This document shows positions 54,564-64,000 of a DNA stretch of 64,000 nt, piece after piece (within the stretch, counting starts at the first letter, position 1; each line of letters opens with the position of its first letter). The notes beneath the pieces were generated by a model. The model had not been told where the DNA came from. It saw only the letters and a program-made list of their open reading frames with translations, and ran no database searches. Both the position numbers and the translations under genes were made by a program. Source of the DNA: an uncultured Prevotella sp. (GTDB lineage Bacteria; Bacteroidota; Bacteroidia; Bacteroidales; Bacteroidaceae); the NCBI GenBank assembly GCA_947164965.1, contig CAMUYR010000006.1, positions 79,705 through 143,704 of the forward strand, given 5' to 3'.

Positions 54564-56399
54564 ATGAGAAAGTTATTTTTTATAGCACTACTGCTGACAA
54601 CTATCCTGCACGCCACAGCACAGAATGCTGTCGTAGAAGAGTCCTTGACTGAAGTGGAATGCATCAGCCCTACACATGCCATCATTCGTTTCAAGGAAGT
54701 GACAACCATTCTCAACGAACATGGAGCAAACCTTGCAACTTTCGTCTGTTCTTGCAACAAAAACGATAAGTTGACGCGTTTTAAGGGACAAGTGATGGAT
54801 GCCGATGGGCACGTGATTCGAAAGTTCAAGGAGAGTGAGTTGAAGCGGACAGAATACTCGCAGTATCTTGCCGTCGACGACTATAAGATGTATCTTGACT
54901 ACACACCACCAGTCTTTCCCGTCACCATCACCTATGAGTGGACGACGGAAAGCCACGACGATGTGATAGAGTTCCCCCGTTTCTGTCCACAGACAGACTA
55001 TGATATCAGCGTCAAGAAGGCTATCTATCAATTGACGGTCCCCAAGGATCTTTCCATCCGACATGCACTGTTGAATATCGACAAAGCAGTGACAATGTCA
55101 GATGATGGAAAAACACTTACCCTCGAGCTCGACGACCTACCGCCCATCAAACAAGAACCTTATGCCAGACCCCTACGAGAACGGTTGCCGATGGCTTACT
55201 TTGCACCTACGGACTTCATCTACTACGGTACAAAAGGCAGTTTAAGCAGCTGGGCCGACTATGGCAAGTGGGAATACAGTCTCATCAACGGACGTGAGGC
55301 CTTGCCAGAGGACGTCCGGAGGGAAATCCACCAGTTGACTGACGGTCTAAAGACCGACCGCGAAAAGGTGGCAGCCCTCTATAAGCATTTGGAAAAGACC
55401 ACACGCTATGTGGCTGTCCTGCTGGGAATCGGTGGTCAGCAGCCTGCCCCTGCAGCAAGTGTTTGCAAGAGTGGCTTTGGCGACTGCAAAGGACTTTCGA
55501 ACTATATGCGCGCCATGCTGAAAGAGGTAGGCATCTTATCAAATTACACGACCATTAGCACGACCAATCGTCGTCTTCTCCACGATTTCGCTAGCGCAGG
55601 ACAGTTGAATCATGTCATCCTGAAAGTGCCACTCAAAGGTGACACATTATGGTTGGAATGTACAAATCCGCAATTACCCTTAGGCTATATTCATGAAGAC
55701 ATCGCTGGACACAATGCTATTGTAATCAGCGAGAAAGGTGGGGAGTTTGTACAGTTGCCCGTCTATGCTGACAGCGTCAACTTGTTACATCAGGACATTA
55801 GTATCAACCTGTCTGGAGAAGGTAGTGCTGACATCAGCCTATCCCAAACCGCCTACTATAGAGAATACGAGAAGCGGCTACCTCTGCTCACAATGGGCAA
55901 GCAGGATTTTCAGCGCACCTTGCTTCAAATGATGAGAGTTCCACAAGCCGTTATCAGTAAATCCGGCATAAAGGAAAACAAAGGAAATGTGTCTCTATCG
56001 TTAAGCACAGACATAACAAGCAGGGGCTATGCCACTGTGACAGGCCAAAGACTATTCGTCCCATTATTTCCCATGCGCTTAGGATTCAACTCACCTAACA
56101 CAAACAAGGAAAGGACAGAGGATCTTTATATTGCGAATGGTTGGCAGGATGAAAGTATCATCACATTAACGATTCCTGAAGACTATAGCGTTGAGGCAAA
56201 GCCAAAAGACATCACCATAGAGAAACCATTTGGTACGTTTTTCTTCCATCTCTCCCAACAAGAGAATACAATAAAGGCGGAATATCGCTTGCTACTGAAA
56301 AAGGGATCTTACGACAAATCGCTCTTTGCCGACCTTTCCGAATTCATTAAACAAATAGGTAAGGCCTACGCTCAGAAAGTAGCACTTAAGAAAAAATGA
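54564..56399 (+). CDS. DUF3857/transglutaminase-like exported protein, paralog 3 (catalytic Cys retained)
   Basis: MRKLFFIALLLTTILHATAQ; SGFGDCKGLSNYMRAMLKEVGI; start moved from the ORF-track 54480. Confidence 0.83.
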   Translation: MRKLFFIALLLTTILHATAQNAVVEESLTEVECISPTHAIIRFKEVTTILNEHGANLATFVCSCNKNDKLTRFKGQVMDADGHVIRKFKESELKRTEYSQYLAVDDYKMYLDYTPPVFPVTITYEWTTESHDDVIEFPRFCPQTDYDISVKKAIYQLTVPKDLSIRHALLNIDKAVTMSDDGKTLTLELDDLPPIKQEPYARPLRERLPMAYFAPTDFIYYGTKGSLSSWADYGKWEYSLINGREALPEDVRREIHQLTDGLKTDREKVAALYKHLEKTTRYVAVLLGIGGQQPAPAASVCKSGFGDCKGLSNYMRAMLKEVGILSNYTTISTTNRRLLHDFASAGQLNHVILKVPLKGDTLWLECTNPQLPLGYIHEDIAGHNAIVISEKGGEFVQLPVYADSVNLLHQDISINLSGEGSADISLSQTAYYREYEKRLPLLTMGKQDFQRTLLQMMRVPQAVISKSGIKENKGNVSLSLSTDITSRGYATVTGQRLFVPLFPMRLGFNSPNTNKERTEDLYIANGWQDESIITLTIPEDYSVEAKPKDITIEKPFGTFFFHLSQQENTIKAEYRLLLKKGSYDKSLFADLSEFIKQIGKAYAQKVALKKK

Positions 56400-56479
56400 A
56401 ATACACGTCGTCCTTCCTTGTTTTGCGTTTACGACAATAGTTTTTTGAACGAAAATTTGGCAATGTCAAGAAAAAAGCG

Positions 56480-56487
56480 TAACTTTG
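56480..56487 (+). promoter_or_regulatory. -7 box TAACTTTG upstream of the topoisomerase gene
   Basis: agcgTAACTTTGcaac, 22 bp upstream of ATG 56509. Confidence 0.55.
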
Positions 56488-56508
56488 CAACAGTAACTAA
56501 AATCACTT

Positions 56509-59241
56509 ATGGACGACGAAACTAGAGACGACATTTTAGAAAACACAGAGAGCCCAGAGGCTTCGGAGAATGTGGAGAACACGGAAAACGCTGATACTCC
56601 AGAAAACTCTGAAGCGCACTCTGACTATAAACCCGTAAACCGTTTTGACGCTGCTGCCGTACATCACTTGAGCGGCATGTATCAGAACTGGTTCTTGGAC
56701 TATGCCAGCTACGTCATTCTGGAACGTGCCGTTCCACACATTGAAGACGGTCTGAAGCCCGTTCAGCGACGCATTCTGCACTCGATGAAGCGCATGGACG
56801 ACGGACGATATAATAAGGTGGCGAACATTGTGGGACACACTATGCAGTTTCACCCTCACGGCGATGCCTCGATAGGCGACGCGCTGGTACAAATGGGACA
56901 GAAGGACCTGCTGGTGGATACACAGGGAAACTGGGGAAACATTCTGACTGGCAACAAAGCGGCAGCACCCCGTTACATCGAGGCCCGCCTGTCCAAGTTC
57001 GCTCTGGACACTGTCTTCAATCCAAAAACCACAGAATGGCAGATGTCGTACGACGGACGCAACAAGGAACCTATCACGCTACCCGTGAAATTCCCATTGT
57101 TGCTGGCTCAGGGTGCTGAGGGTATTGCCGTAGGATTGTCATCGAAGATACTGCCTCACAACTTTGTAGAGATATGCGATGCTGCCATCAGCTATCTGCA
57201 CGGCGAGGAGTTCCACCTGTATCCTGACTTCCCAACAGGTGGCTCGATAGACGTGTCGAAATATAACGACGGACAACGCGGAGGCGTGCTGAAGGTACGT
57301 GCGAAAATTGAAAAGCTGGATCCCAAGACACTGGTGATTCGCGAGATACCATTCTCGAAGACCACAGAGACACTAATAGATACCATCCTGAAGGCCATAG
57401 ATAAGGGCAAAATCAAGGCACGCCACGTAGAAGACCTGACGGCCGCAAAGGTGGAGATACAAGTACAACTGGCTCCTGGCGTATCGAGCGATAAGACGCT
57501 GGACGCCCTCTATGCTTTCTCGGATTGCGAAATCAACATATCGCCCAACTGCTGCGTGATTGAGGACAACAAGCCCCAGTTCCTGACGGTTAGTGATGTA
57601 TTGCGACACTCAACAGAACGAACCAAGGACTTGATTCGACAGGAACTGGAAATCCGCAAGGGTGAATTGCTGGAACAGTTGCACTTTGCATCGCTGGAGA
57701 AGATATTCATTGAGGAGCGTATCTATAAAGACAAGAAATTCGAACAGGCACCCACGATTGATGCTGTCTGCGAGCATATCGATGAACGACTGACGCCCTA
57801 CTATCCGCAGATGGTACGCGAGGTAACAAAGGACGACATCCTGAAACTGTTGGAAATCAAGATGCAGCGCATCCTGAAATTCAATAAGGATAAGGCTGAC
57901 GAAATGATGGCCAGAATAAAGGCCGAGATAGAGGAAATTGACCGCGACCTGGCTAATCTGACTGAGGTGACAGCCCAGTGGTTCCAGTTCCTGAAAGATA
58001 AGTACGGCAAGGACCATCCACGCATGACGGAGATTCGCAACTTCGACACCATCGAGGCTACCAAGGTGGTAGAGGCCAACCAGAAGCTCTACATCAACCG
58101 TCAGGACGGATTTATAGGCACAGGACTGAAGAAGGACGAATTTGTATGCAACTGCTCGGACATCGACGACATCATCATATTCTATAAGGATGGTAAGTTC
58201 AAGGTGGTCAGAGTGGCCGACAAATTGTTTGTAGGCAAGAACGTGATGTGGCTGGGTGTGTTCAAGAAGAACGACCAGCGCACCATCTACAATGCCGTTT
58301 ATCGCGATGGACGCAAGGGATACTATTACATCAAGCGATTCAACGTGCCCAGCATAACGCGCGACAGAGAATACGACCTGACAATTGGTACTGAGGGCTC
58401 GCGTGTGCTCTACTTTACAGCCAATCCAAACGGTGAGGCTGAGATTATCAAGGTAACACTCGACCCAGCACCCAAGCTGAAACGCATCTTCTTCGACAAG
58501 GACTTCTCGGAAGTGCTGATTAAAGGACGTGCGGCAAAGGGTAATCTGCTGACAAAATACCAGGTGCATCGCATAGGACTGAAGAGCCACGGACACTCTA
58601 CATTAGGCGGACGCAAGGTGTGGTACGACCCGGATGTGAACCGACTGAACTACGACGAGCACGGACAATTGCTGGGCGAGTTTAACGATGGAGACCAGAT
58701 ACTGGTAATCCTGAAGAATGGCGACTACTATCTGTCTGGATTCGATCCCAACGTGCACTTTGAGGACAACATCGCTCATCTGGAGAAATACGAGCCGGAT
58801 AAGGTGTGGAGTTGCGTACTGTTTGATGCCGATAACCAAGGCTATCCATACGTGAAGCGATTCCTCATGGAAGCATCGAAACGAAAGCAGAACTATCTGG
58901 GTGAGAATCCTAGTTCGCAACAGATATTGCTGACAGACACTGTCTACCCACGTCTGCAGGTGACCTATGGCGGCAACGATGAGTTCAGAGGAAAGGAGGA
59001 GATAGACGTGGAGCAGTTTATTTCCGTCAAAGGATTCAAGGCGAAGGGTAAGCGACTGACCACTTGGCAGGTGGAAAGCATCGAAGAACTGGAGCCTACA
59101 CGATTCCCAGACCCTGTGGAGACGGGTGAAGACCCAGAGGAGGAAGAAGAAAACCTGGATCCGGACGCTGGCAAGAGTCAGCAACAGGTGTTAGACGAAC
59201 TGACTGGACAACTAAACCTATTCCCCAATGAAGAAGACTAA
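56509..59241 (+). CDS. parC: DNA gyrase/topoisomerase IV subunit A-like protein
   Basis: YASYVILERAVPHIEDGLKPVQRRILHSMKRM; HPHGDASIGDALVQMGQ; catalytic-Tyr region AAPRYIEARLSKFA. Confidence 0.92.
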   Translation: MDDETRDDILENTESPEASENVENTENADTPENSEAHSDYKPVNRFDAAAVHHLSGMYQNWFLDYASYVILERAVPHIEDGLKPVQRRILHSMKRMDDGRYNKVANIVGHTMQFHPHGDASIGDALVQMGQKDLLVDTQGNWGNILTGNKAAAPRYIEARLSKFALDTVFNPKTTEWQMSYDGRNKEPITLPVKFPLLLAQGAEGIAVGLSSKILPHNFVEICDAAISYLHGEEFHLYPDFPTGGSIDVSKYNDGQRGGVLKVRAKIEKLDPKTLVIREIPFSKTTETLIDTILKAIDKGKIKARHVEDLTAAKVEIQVQLAPGVSSDKTLDALYAFSDCEINISPNCCVIEDNKPQFLTVSDVLRHSTERTKDLIRQELEIRKGELLEQLHFASLEKIFIEERIYKDKKFEQAPTIDAVCEHIDERLTPYYPQMVREVTKDDILKLLEIKMQRILKFNKDKADEMMARIKAEIEEIDRDLANLTEVTAQWFQFLKDKYGKDHPRMTEIRNFDTIEATKVVEANQKLYINRQDGFIGTGLKKDEFVCNCSDIDDIIIFYKDGKFKVVRVADKLFVGKNVMWLGVFKKNDQRTIYNAVYRDGRKGYYYIKRFNVPSITRDREYDLTIGTEGSRVLYFTANPNGEAEIIKVTLDPAPKLKRIFFDKDFSEVLIKGRAAKGNLLTKYQVHRIGLKSHGHSTLGGRKVWYDPDVNRLNYDEHGQLLGEFNDGDQILVILKNGDYYLSGFDPNVHFEDNIAHLEKYEPDKVWSCVLFDADNQGYPYVKRFLMEASKRKQNYLGENPSSQQILLTDTVYPRLQVTYGGNDEFRGKEEIDVEQFISVKGFKAKGKRLTTWQVESIEELEPTRFPDPVETGEDPEEEEENLDPDAGKSQQQVLDELTGQLNLFPNEED

Positions 59242-60037
59242 GTGCCTGCTCATAGTGTTGCTCGTCCCATTCGTTACGCTACTTGCGCAACCTGATAACT
59301 CGCAAAAGGTCATCACCAGGAGTACGATGGTAGGTTTGGGCCGTACCAACATTCTGGACACCTACCTTTCGGCTGAGCACTTCAAAGGAAATGGCATGTC
59401 GTTTTTGTCGACAGTAGAGCGCCAAAGGGATGGGCACAGATGGTCGACAATCATTGAGCACGAAGCCAACCTGTCGACAGTGGATGACCGTGCCAACTCC
59501 AAGAAAGAACTGGAGGGTGCCTATAATTTCTATTGGGGCAAGCTGTATAGCTGGTATCTGTTTGGACAACGGCTAAAATTGCAAGCTGGCGGAGTGGTCA
59601 ATGCTTCAGCAGGATTTATTTATAACACATCGAACTCCAACAACCCAGCACAGGCTCGTCTGCATTTGAACCTGATGCCGACAGGCGTGGCAAGCTATCA
59701 TTTCACACTGTTCAACAGGAAGATGGTGGCCCGCTACGAACTGAACCTGCCATTGGCTGGCATTCGATTCTCACCCAACTACGGGCAGTCGTATTACGAA
59801 ATATTCTCACGTGGCGATTATGACCACAATGTGGTGCCCACTACATTTGTATCGGCTCCTGAATGGCGTCAGATGCTGACAGTGGACGCTAATATCTCCA
59901 AAAACATAACACTACGCATAGGCTATTTGGGCAACATGCAACAGGCTAAAGTCAACGACCTGCGCCAGCATGTCTATACCCATCGGTTGCTCATTGGCAT
60001 CACCAAACGTTTCAGTATCATTCCTCACTCACTATGA
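59228..60037 (+). CDS. DUF3316-like exported protein
   Basis: Signal peptide MKKTKCLLIVLLVPFVTLLAQ; beta-rich body; overlaps the upstream stop. Confidence 0.7.
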   Translation: MKKTKCLLIVLLVPFVTLLAQPDNSQKVITRSTMVGLGRTNILDTYLSAEHFKGNGMSFLSTVERQRDGHRWSTIIEHEANLSTVDDRANSKKELEGAYNFYWGKLYSWYLFGQRLKLQAGGVVNASAGFIYNTSNSNNPAQARLHLNLMPTGVASYHFTLFNRKMVARYELNLPLAGIRFSPNYGQSYYEIFSRGDYDHNVVPTTFVSAPEWRQMLTVDANISKNITLRIGYLGNMQQAKVNDLRQHVYTHRLLIGITKRFSIIPHSL

Positions 60038-61038
60038 AAAAATTCTTCGTGTTTATTGCTTCCATCTTCCTGCTTGCTTCATGTGTTGATACTGAAGAAC
60101 AGCCCGATACCCCCACCGGCAATTTCGAGGCTCTATGGAAAATCATAGACGAGCACTATTGTTTCTTTGACTATAAGCAACACGACTACGGACTCGACTG
60201 GAACAATGTCTATAATAAATATAAGGTACGCGTGAGCGACAAGATGTCGGATACACAGCTATTTGAAGTGCTATGCGACATGCTTGCTGAATTGCGCGAC
60301 GGACATGTTAACCTTTATTCGTCGTATGATGCTGGACGTTATTGGACTTGGCACGAAGCCTATCCTAAAAACTATAGCGACACACTGGAGCGACACTACT
60401 TGGGGACTGACTATAAGATATCTGGAGGTATGGAATATCGCGTGCTCGACGACAACATCGGATACATTCGGTACGCCTCGTTTCAATATCCTGTTGGAGA
60501 AGGGAACCTGAACGACTGCCTTTCATACCTGAGTCTGTGCAGAGGACTTATCATTGACATTCGCAACAACGGCGGTGGTGACATGACGATGGCAGAAAGG
60601 TTGGCAGGACGATTCGTACAAGAAAAGACGCTGGTGAGCTATATGCAACATAAGACTGGAACAGGGCATAACGACTTCTCGTCACTGGAACCTCGGTATC
60701 TGGAACCTTCCAGCAAGATACGATGGCATAAACCTGTCTGTGTGCTGACCAACCGCTCTGTCTATAGTGCTGCTAACGACTTTGCCGTTATGATGCATGC
60801 GTTACCCAATGTAAAACTAGTGGGCGACCATACGGGAGGCGGAAGCGGATTACCCATGAGCAGCAGCTTGCCCAATGGATGGGGCGTACGATTCTCAGCC
60901 TGTCCTATGTACGACAAAAACAAGCAGCACACTGAATTTGGCATCAATCCAGATGTGAATGTGGCACTCAACACCGACGACATTAATCGTAATATCGACA
61001 CAATAATTGAAACAGCAAGAAAAATAATTGCCAATTAA
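60034..61038 (+). CDS. S41-family peptidase, lipoprotein
   Basis: Lipobox FLLASCVDTEEQ; IDIRNNGGGDMTMAERLAGRF; NRSVYSAANDFAVMMHALPNVKLVGDHTGGGSGLP. Confidence 0.88.
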   Translation: MKKFFVFIASIFLLASCVDTEEQPDTPTGNFEALWKIIDEHYCFFDYKQHDYGLDWNNVYNKYKVRVSDKMSDTQLFEVLCDMLAELRDGHVNLYSSYDAGRYWTWHEAYPKNYSDTLERHYLGTDYKISGGMEYRVLDDNIGYIRYASFQYPVGEGNLNDCLSYLSLCRGLIIDIRNNGGGDMTMAERLAGRFVQEKTLVSYMQHKTGTGHNDFSSLEPRYLEPSSKIRWHKPVCVLTNRSVYSAANDFAVMMHALPNVKLVGDHTGGGSGLPMSSSLPNGWGVRFSACPMYDKNKQHTEFGINPDVNVALNTDDINRNIDTIIETARKIIAN

Positions 61039-61062
61039 TGCTGATAATTGACTTTTATTTCG

Positions 61063-61070
61063 TACCTTTG
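61063..61070 (+). promoter_or_regulatory. -7 box TACCTTTG upstream of the tRNA pair
   Basis: TTGactttttatttcgTACCTTTGcatcc, 22 bp upstream of tRNA-Leu. Confidence 0.65.
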
Positions 61071-61091
61071 CATCCGCAAAGCTAAGACAGA

Positions 61092-61173
61092 GCGCTTGTG
61101 GCGGAATTGGTAGACGCGCTAGACTTAGGATCTAGTGTCTCACGACGTGCAGGTTCGAGTCCTGTCAGGCGCA
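61092..61173 (+). tRNA. tRNA-Leu (anticodon TAG)
   Basis: GCGCTTG ... CTAGACTTAGGATCTAG ... GGTTCGAGTCC ... CAGGCGCA; class II long variable arm. Confidence 0.93.
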
Positions 61174-61187
61174 CAAAATAATGCTAG

Positions 61188-61261
61188 GTCGGCATAGCTC
61201 AGCTGGTTAGAGTATCACCTTGACATGGTGGGGGTCCTTGGTTCGAATCCAAGTGTCGACA
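61188..61261 (+). tRNA. tRNA-Val (anticodon GAC)
   Basis: GTCGGCA ... TCACCTTGACATGGTGG ... TTGGTTCGAATCCAA ... TGTCGACA. Confidence 0.93.
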
Positions 61262-61265
61262 CAAA

Positions 61266-61305
61266 AAAGAATTCCAAACCACTCTTTTGTGATTTGGAAT
61301 TCTTT
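61266..61305. terminator. Bidirectional terminator between the tRNA pair and the convergent lipoprotein gene
   Basis: AAAGAATTCCAAA-N14-TTTGGAATTCTTT, perfect 13-bp stem. Confidence 0.85.
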
Positions 61306-61310
61306 CTTCT

Positions 61311-61787
61311 TTATTTCTTTTCTGCCTTGGGTACGTATCGTACCATCAGCGTGGGTTTGTACGTGTTCTCAAGAATGACGGAAATAATTCCATCGGAAGC
61401 ATCGAAATTGGCTACCTTGTGATCGTCCTTCAAGATAGGACAGTCAGGCCAGGCATCAAGTTCTTTTTCCAACCCGTCACGTAACTGTTGCCACAACTTT
61501 CGTGTACTGTCGTTAGTGGAAACTAAGTATCTTTCCTGTACTGCCTGCAACTTTTCATCCTTAAAAGCTACCAACACACGATAACGCTCTGCTGTATTAG
61601 CAAACACGATAGTATGTCCGCTATCAGAGGCTGCTGAGTCAACGACAAAGCCACGAGCTAACATTGAGTCTACCATCTGGCTAGTTGGTAGCGAAAACGC
61701 TAATCCGCGATAATTAAATGCCTTCTTGTCATCTGAACAAGACATTAGAAATACCAAGGCAAATAGGAATAACACGATTTTTTTCAT
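61311..61787 (-). CDS. Lipoprotein of unknown function
   Basis: MKKIVLFLFALVFLMSCSDDKK lipobox. Confidence 0.75.
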   Translation of the reverse strand: MKKIVLFLFALVFLMSCSDDKKAFNYRGLAFSLPTSQMVDSMLARGFVVDSAASDSGHTIVFANTAERYRVLVAFKDEKLQAVQERYLVSTNDSTRKLWQQLRDGLEKELDAWPDCPILKDDHKVANFDASDGIISVILENTYKPTLMVRYVPKAEKK

Positions 61788-61800
61788 TGGGGGAAAGGAA

Positions 61801-62814
61801 CTATTTAACGTTACCAACCTTGATGAGATACTCACCAATCTGAACAGCATTCAATGCAGCACCCTTACGAATCTGATCGCCAGAAAGCCAGAAGGTCAGA
61901 CCATTCTCGTCTGAAAGATCCTTACGAACACGACCTACATATACATCATCCTTACCAGCTGTCTCCAAAGGCATGGGGTAAACAAGATTAGCAGGATCGT
62001 CGACCAACGTACAACCTGGAGCTGCAGCAATGGCTTTTTGTGCCTCTTCTACACTGATGGGGCGCTTTGTCTCAATCCATACAGACTCCGAATGGCTGCG
62101 CAACGAGCTGACACGAACACACATAGCCGAGCATTTGGCATCAGTATGCATAATTTTCTGCGTCTCATTGTACATCTTCATTTCTTCTTTCGTATAACCA
62201 TTGGGCTGGAACACGTCAATCTGAGGTATGACATTATAGGCCAACTGATGAGGGAATTTCTTGATAGTCTTCACCTCACCATCTTCTACCATCTCCTTGT
62301 ACTGCTGTTGCAGCTCTGTCATAGCAGCAGCACCTGCACCAGAAGCACTCTGATAGGAAGAAACATGGATGCGCTTGATATGAGATAATTTCTCCAGAGG
62401 CTGGAGCACAACAACCATCATGATTGTAGTACAGTTAGGATTGGCAATAATACCGCGGGGACGCTTCAGCGCATCCTCGGCATTACACTCAGGAACAACC
62501 AAGGGTACATCATCGTCCATACGGAAAGCACTGGAATTGTCTATCATAACACAACCATACTTCGTAATAGTATCAGCAAACTCCTTACTGGTTCCTGCAC
62601 CTGCTGAGGTGAAGGCTATGTCTATATCCTTGAAATCGTCATTATGCTGCAAAAGCTTCACTGTCAACTCTTTGCCGCGGAAGGTATATTTAGTACCTGC
62701 TGACCGCTCTGAGCCAAACAATACCAGTTCGTCCATTGGGAAATTTCTCTGGTCCAGAATTCGCAAAAACTCCTGACCTACAGCACCTGAGGCGCCCACA
62801 ATTGCTACTTTCAT
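61801..62814 (-). CDS. asd: Aspartate-semialdehyde dehydrogenase
   Basis: [55 protein letters not shown]. Confidence 0.95.
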   Translation of the reverse strand: MKVAIVGASGAVGQEFLRILDQRNFPMDELVLFGSERSAGTKYTFRGKELTVKLLQHNDDFKDIDIAFTSAGAGTSKEFADTITKYGCVMIDNSSAFRMDDDVPLVVPECNAEDALKRPRGIIANPNCTTIMMVVVLQPLEKLSHIKRIHVSSYQSASGAGAAAMTELQQQYKEMVEDGEVKTIKKFPHQLAYNVIPQIDVFQPNGYTKEEMKMYNETQKIMHTDAKCSAMCVRVSSLRSHSESVWIETKRPISVEEAQKAIAAAPGCTLVDDPANLVYPMPLETAGKDDVYVGRVRKDLSDENGLTFWLSGDQIRKGAALNAVQIGEYLIKVGNVK

Positions 62815-62852
62815 AAGTCTACTTCTTTTCCTTAGTTATACTTTTCAGCATG

Positions 62853-62860
62853 CAAAGGTA
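62853..62860 (-). promoter_or_regulatory. -7 box upstream of asd
   Basis: CAAAGGTA on + strand = TACCTTTG on - strand, 39 bp upstream of the start. Confidence 0.6.
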
Positions 62861-62980
62861 CAAATAAGTGTCTGAAAAACCAAAAGAAAACGGATAAATC
62901 TATTCATAGTCGCTTCTCATAAGCCTTCTATGAATATTTATCCGAAACTTATAATATATGAAATATAAAAAAATTCTGCC

Positions 62981-63805
62981 TTATTGCATAGTATAGCCCT
63001 TACGCAAGAGATTACATTGAGTAACTATATTAAAGAAACCATTGACAAACAATCCCTTTTCCTTAAGATTAGCCACATCAGTGGCAGAAAGAATAATTCT
63101 ATATATGGTTGCTTCCTTAGCAATTGTAGCACATCCCCAATCGTTAAGCTCGTTATCATTACCTTCCAGTGTAGTATCTGTACCATTATAAATGGTCTTA
63201 AATTGCCAGAAAGAAATCTCTGGATTACTAGTATCTGTGGTAAAAACAAACTCAATTTTGTCACCCTCTAAAGCATTTGCAAATTTACTTGCTTCAACTA
63301 CAAAGCCATTTTCCCAATTACCAAACACACATTTCCCTGTCCATATAGGAGATGATTCCCAAACAGCATTATCAGGAGTAAGATAGATACTCTTGATTTT
63401 CAAAGTTGTTGGTTCCTCTGTCTGAAGAGCTACCTCACTAACTGCTTTCACATTCTGACCATCGAAATTGCATTTTAACGATGTAATGCCTTTTCTTCCA
63501 AGAGTCTTCAGCTTATCAGAAATCATAATCTGGGTCGCTACTTTTGTCGGCTCAGCAAATTCAAAAGTGATAGATTCATATTTTGACCAGTCAACAGGTA
63601 AGTTTTGCTTTTTAACTGACCCAACTAATCCTCCCCAAGCAAGAGAATTGTAAGTTATACTACCATCAATATTTTTATCTATACTTTCGTGAATATTCCA
63701 AGTACTATTGAATTTGGAAGTAAGGTTCATGTCATCTTCTGCATTAGGCGCTAGTCCACAAGAAACAAGCAGGGAACATGCAAAAAAAAGGAAAAGTTTC
63801 TTCAT
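62981..63805 (-). CDS. Lipoprotein of unknown function
   Basis: MKKLFLFFACSLLVSCGLAPNAEDD lipobox. Confidence 0.75.
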   Translation of the reverse strand: MKKLFLFFACSLLVSCGLAPNAEDDMNLTSKFNSTWNIHESIDKNIDGSITYNSLAWGGLVGSVKKQNLPVDWSKYESITFEFAEPTKVATQIMISDKLKTLGRKGITSLKCNFDGQNVKAVSEVALQTEEPTTLKIKSIYLTPDNAVWESSPIWTGKCVFGNWENGFVVEASKFANALEGDKIEFVFTTDTSNPEISFWQFKTIYNGTDTTLEGNDNELNDWGCATIAKEATIYRIILSATDVANLKEKGLFVNGFFNIVTQCNLLRKGYTMQ

Positions 63806-63973
63806 AATACTATAGTATACATTCATAATGATTAGTAAAACAATTAATGCAAGAGCATTTTTAGCAATCGCTGTGCAAAGATAACAACTTTCTTTTAAAT
63901 AATAGCATTTTTTTTCCTAAAAATGAAGGAACCCTCTCATCATTGCTGACGAAAGGGCTTCTCTTCTTGAAAA

Positions 63974-64000
63974 GTGGCGGCCTCCTACTCTCCCACATTG
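63974..64000 (-). rRNA. 3' end of 5S rRNA (partial; rRNA operon continues past the right edge)
   Basis: Reverse complement CAATGTGGGAGAGTAGGAGGCCGCCAC matches the 3' end consensus of bacterial 5S rRNA. Confidence 0.75.

Noticed and set aside
57610-58596. 328-aa ORF on - strand opposite the topoisomerase gene
   Set aside because: Antisense shadow of a conserved gene.
61225-61422. ORF of 65 aa (MVGVLGSNPSVDTKKNSKPLFC...)
   Set aside because: It starts inside tRNA-Val and runs through the terminator; spurious tRNA-overlapping ORF.
63930-63970. Strong terminator downstream of the 5S rRNA
   Set aside because: GAACCCTCTCATCA...TGACGAAAGGGCTTC is an imperfect stem with several mismatches; plausible but not well enough supported to list as a feature.

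Overview
This 64 kb window is a Bacteroidetes chromosome segment that looks Prevotella-like. Supporting signs are -7 promoter boxes of the TAnnTTTG type, TamL/TamB, DUF3857 and DUF4384 families, and VirE_N/DUF3987 proteins. Most of it is housekeeping: DHH phosphoesterase, nucleotidyltransferase, metal P-type ATPase, TamL/TamB, RluA, FabG, TetR, tRNA-fMet, alanine dehydrogenase, the LutABC operon, a dTDP-sugar/purT/MATE operon, S8 protease, XseAB, IlvE, TrmB, Mrp, topoisomerase IV A-like protein, S41 protease, tRNA-Leu, tRNA-Val, Asd, and the 3' end of a 5S rRNA at the right edge. Four accessory regions stand out. (1) A ~4.2 kb three-gene island (about 19638-23882) encodes a putative primase/helicase-like protein and two unrecognised proteins. 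It is bracketed by a near-perfect 49-bp direct repeat built from TGTCATCGC units. It also carries GATGACACC iterons, a 37-bp AT-only stretch, 22-bp palindromic tandem repeats, helically phased 10-bp repeats and a 27-bp coding repeat array, so it looks like a self-contained replication module or satellite. (2) An exported caspase-like protease lies in a cluster with a DUF4384 protein, a WD40/OmpA-like protein and a coiled-coil lipoprotein, followed by a sigma factor locus. (3) Three tandem DUF3857/transglutaminase-like paralogs include two that appear to have lost the catalytic Cys. (4) An HU-like gene is preceded by 21-bp tandem repeats. All family assignments come from reading the translated sequences; no database search was run.
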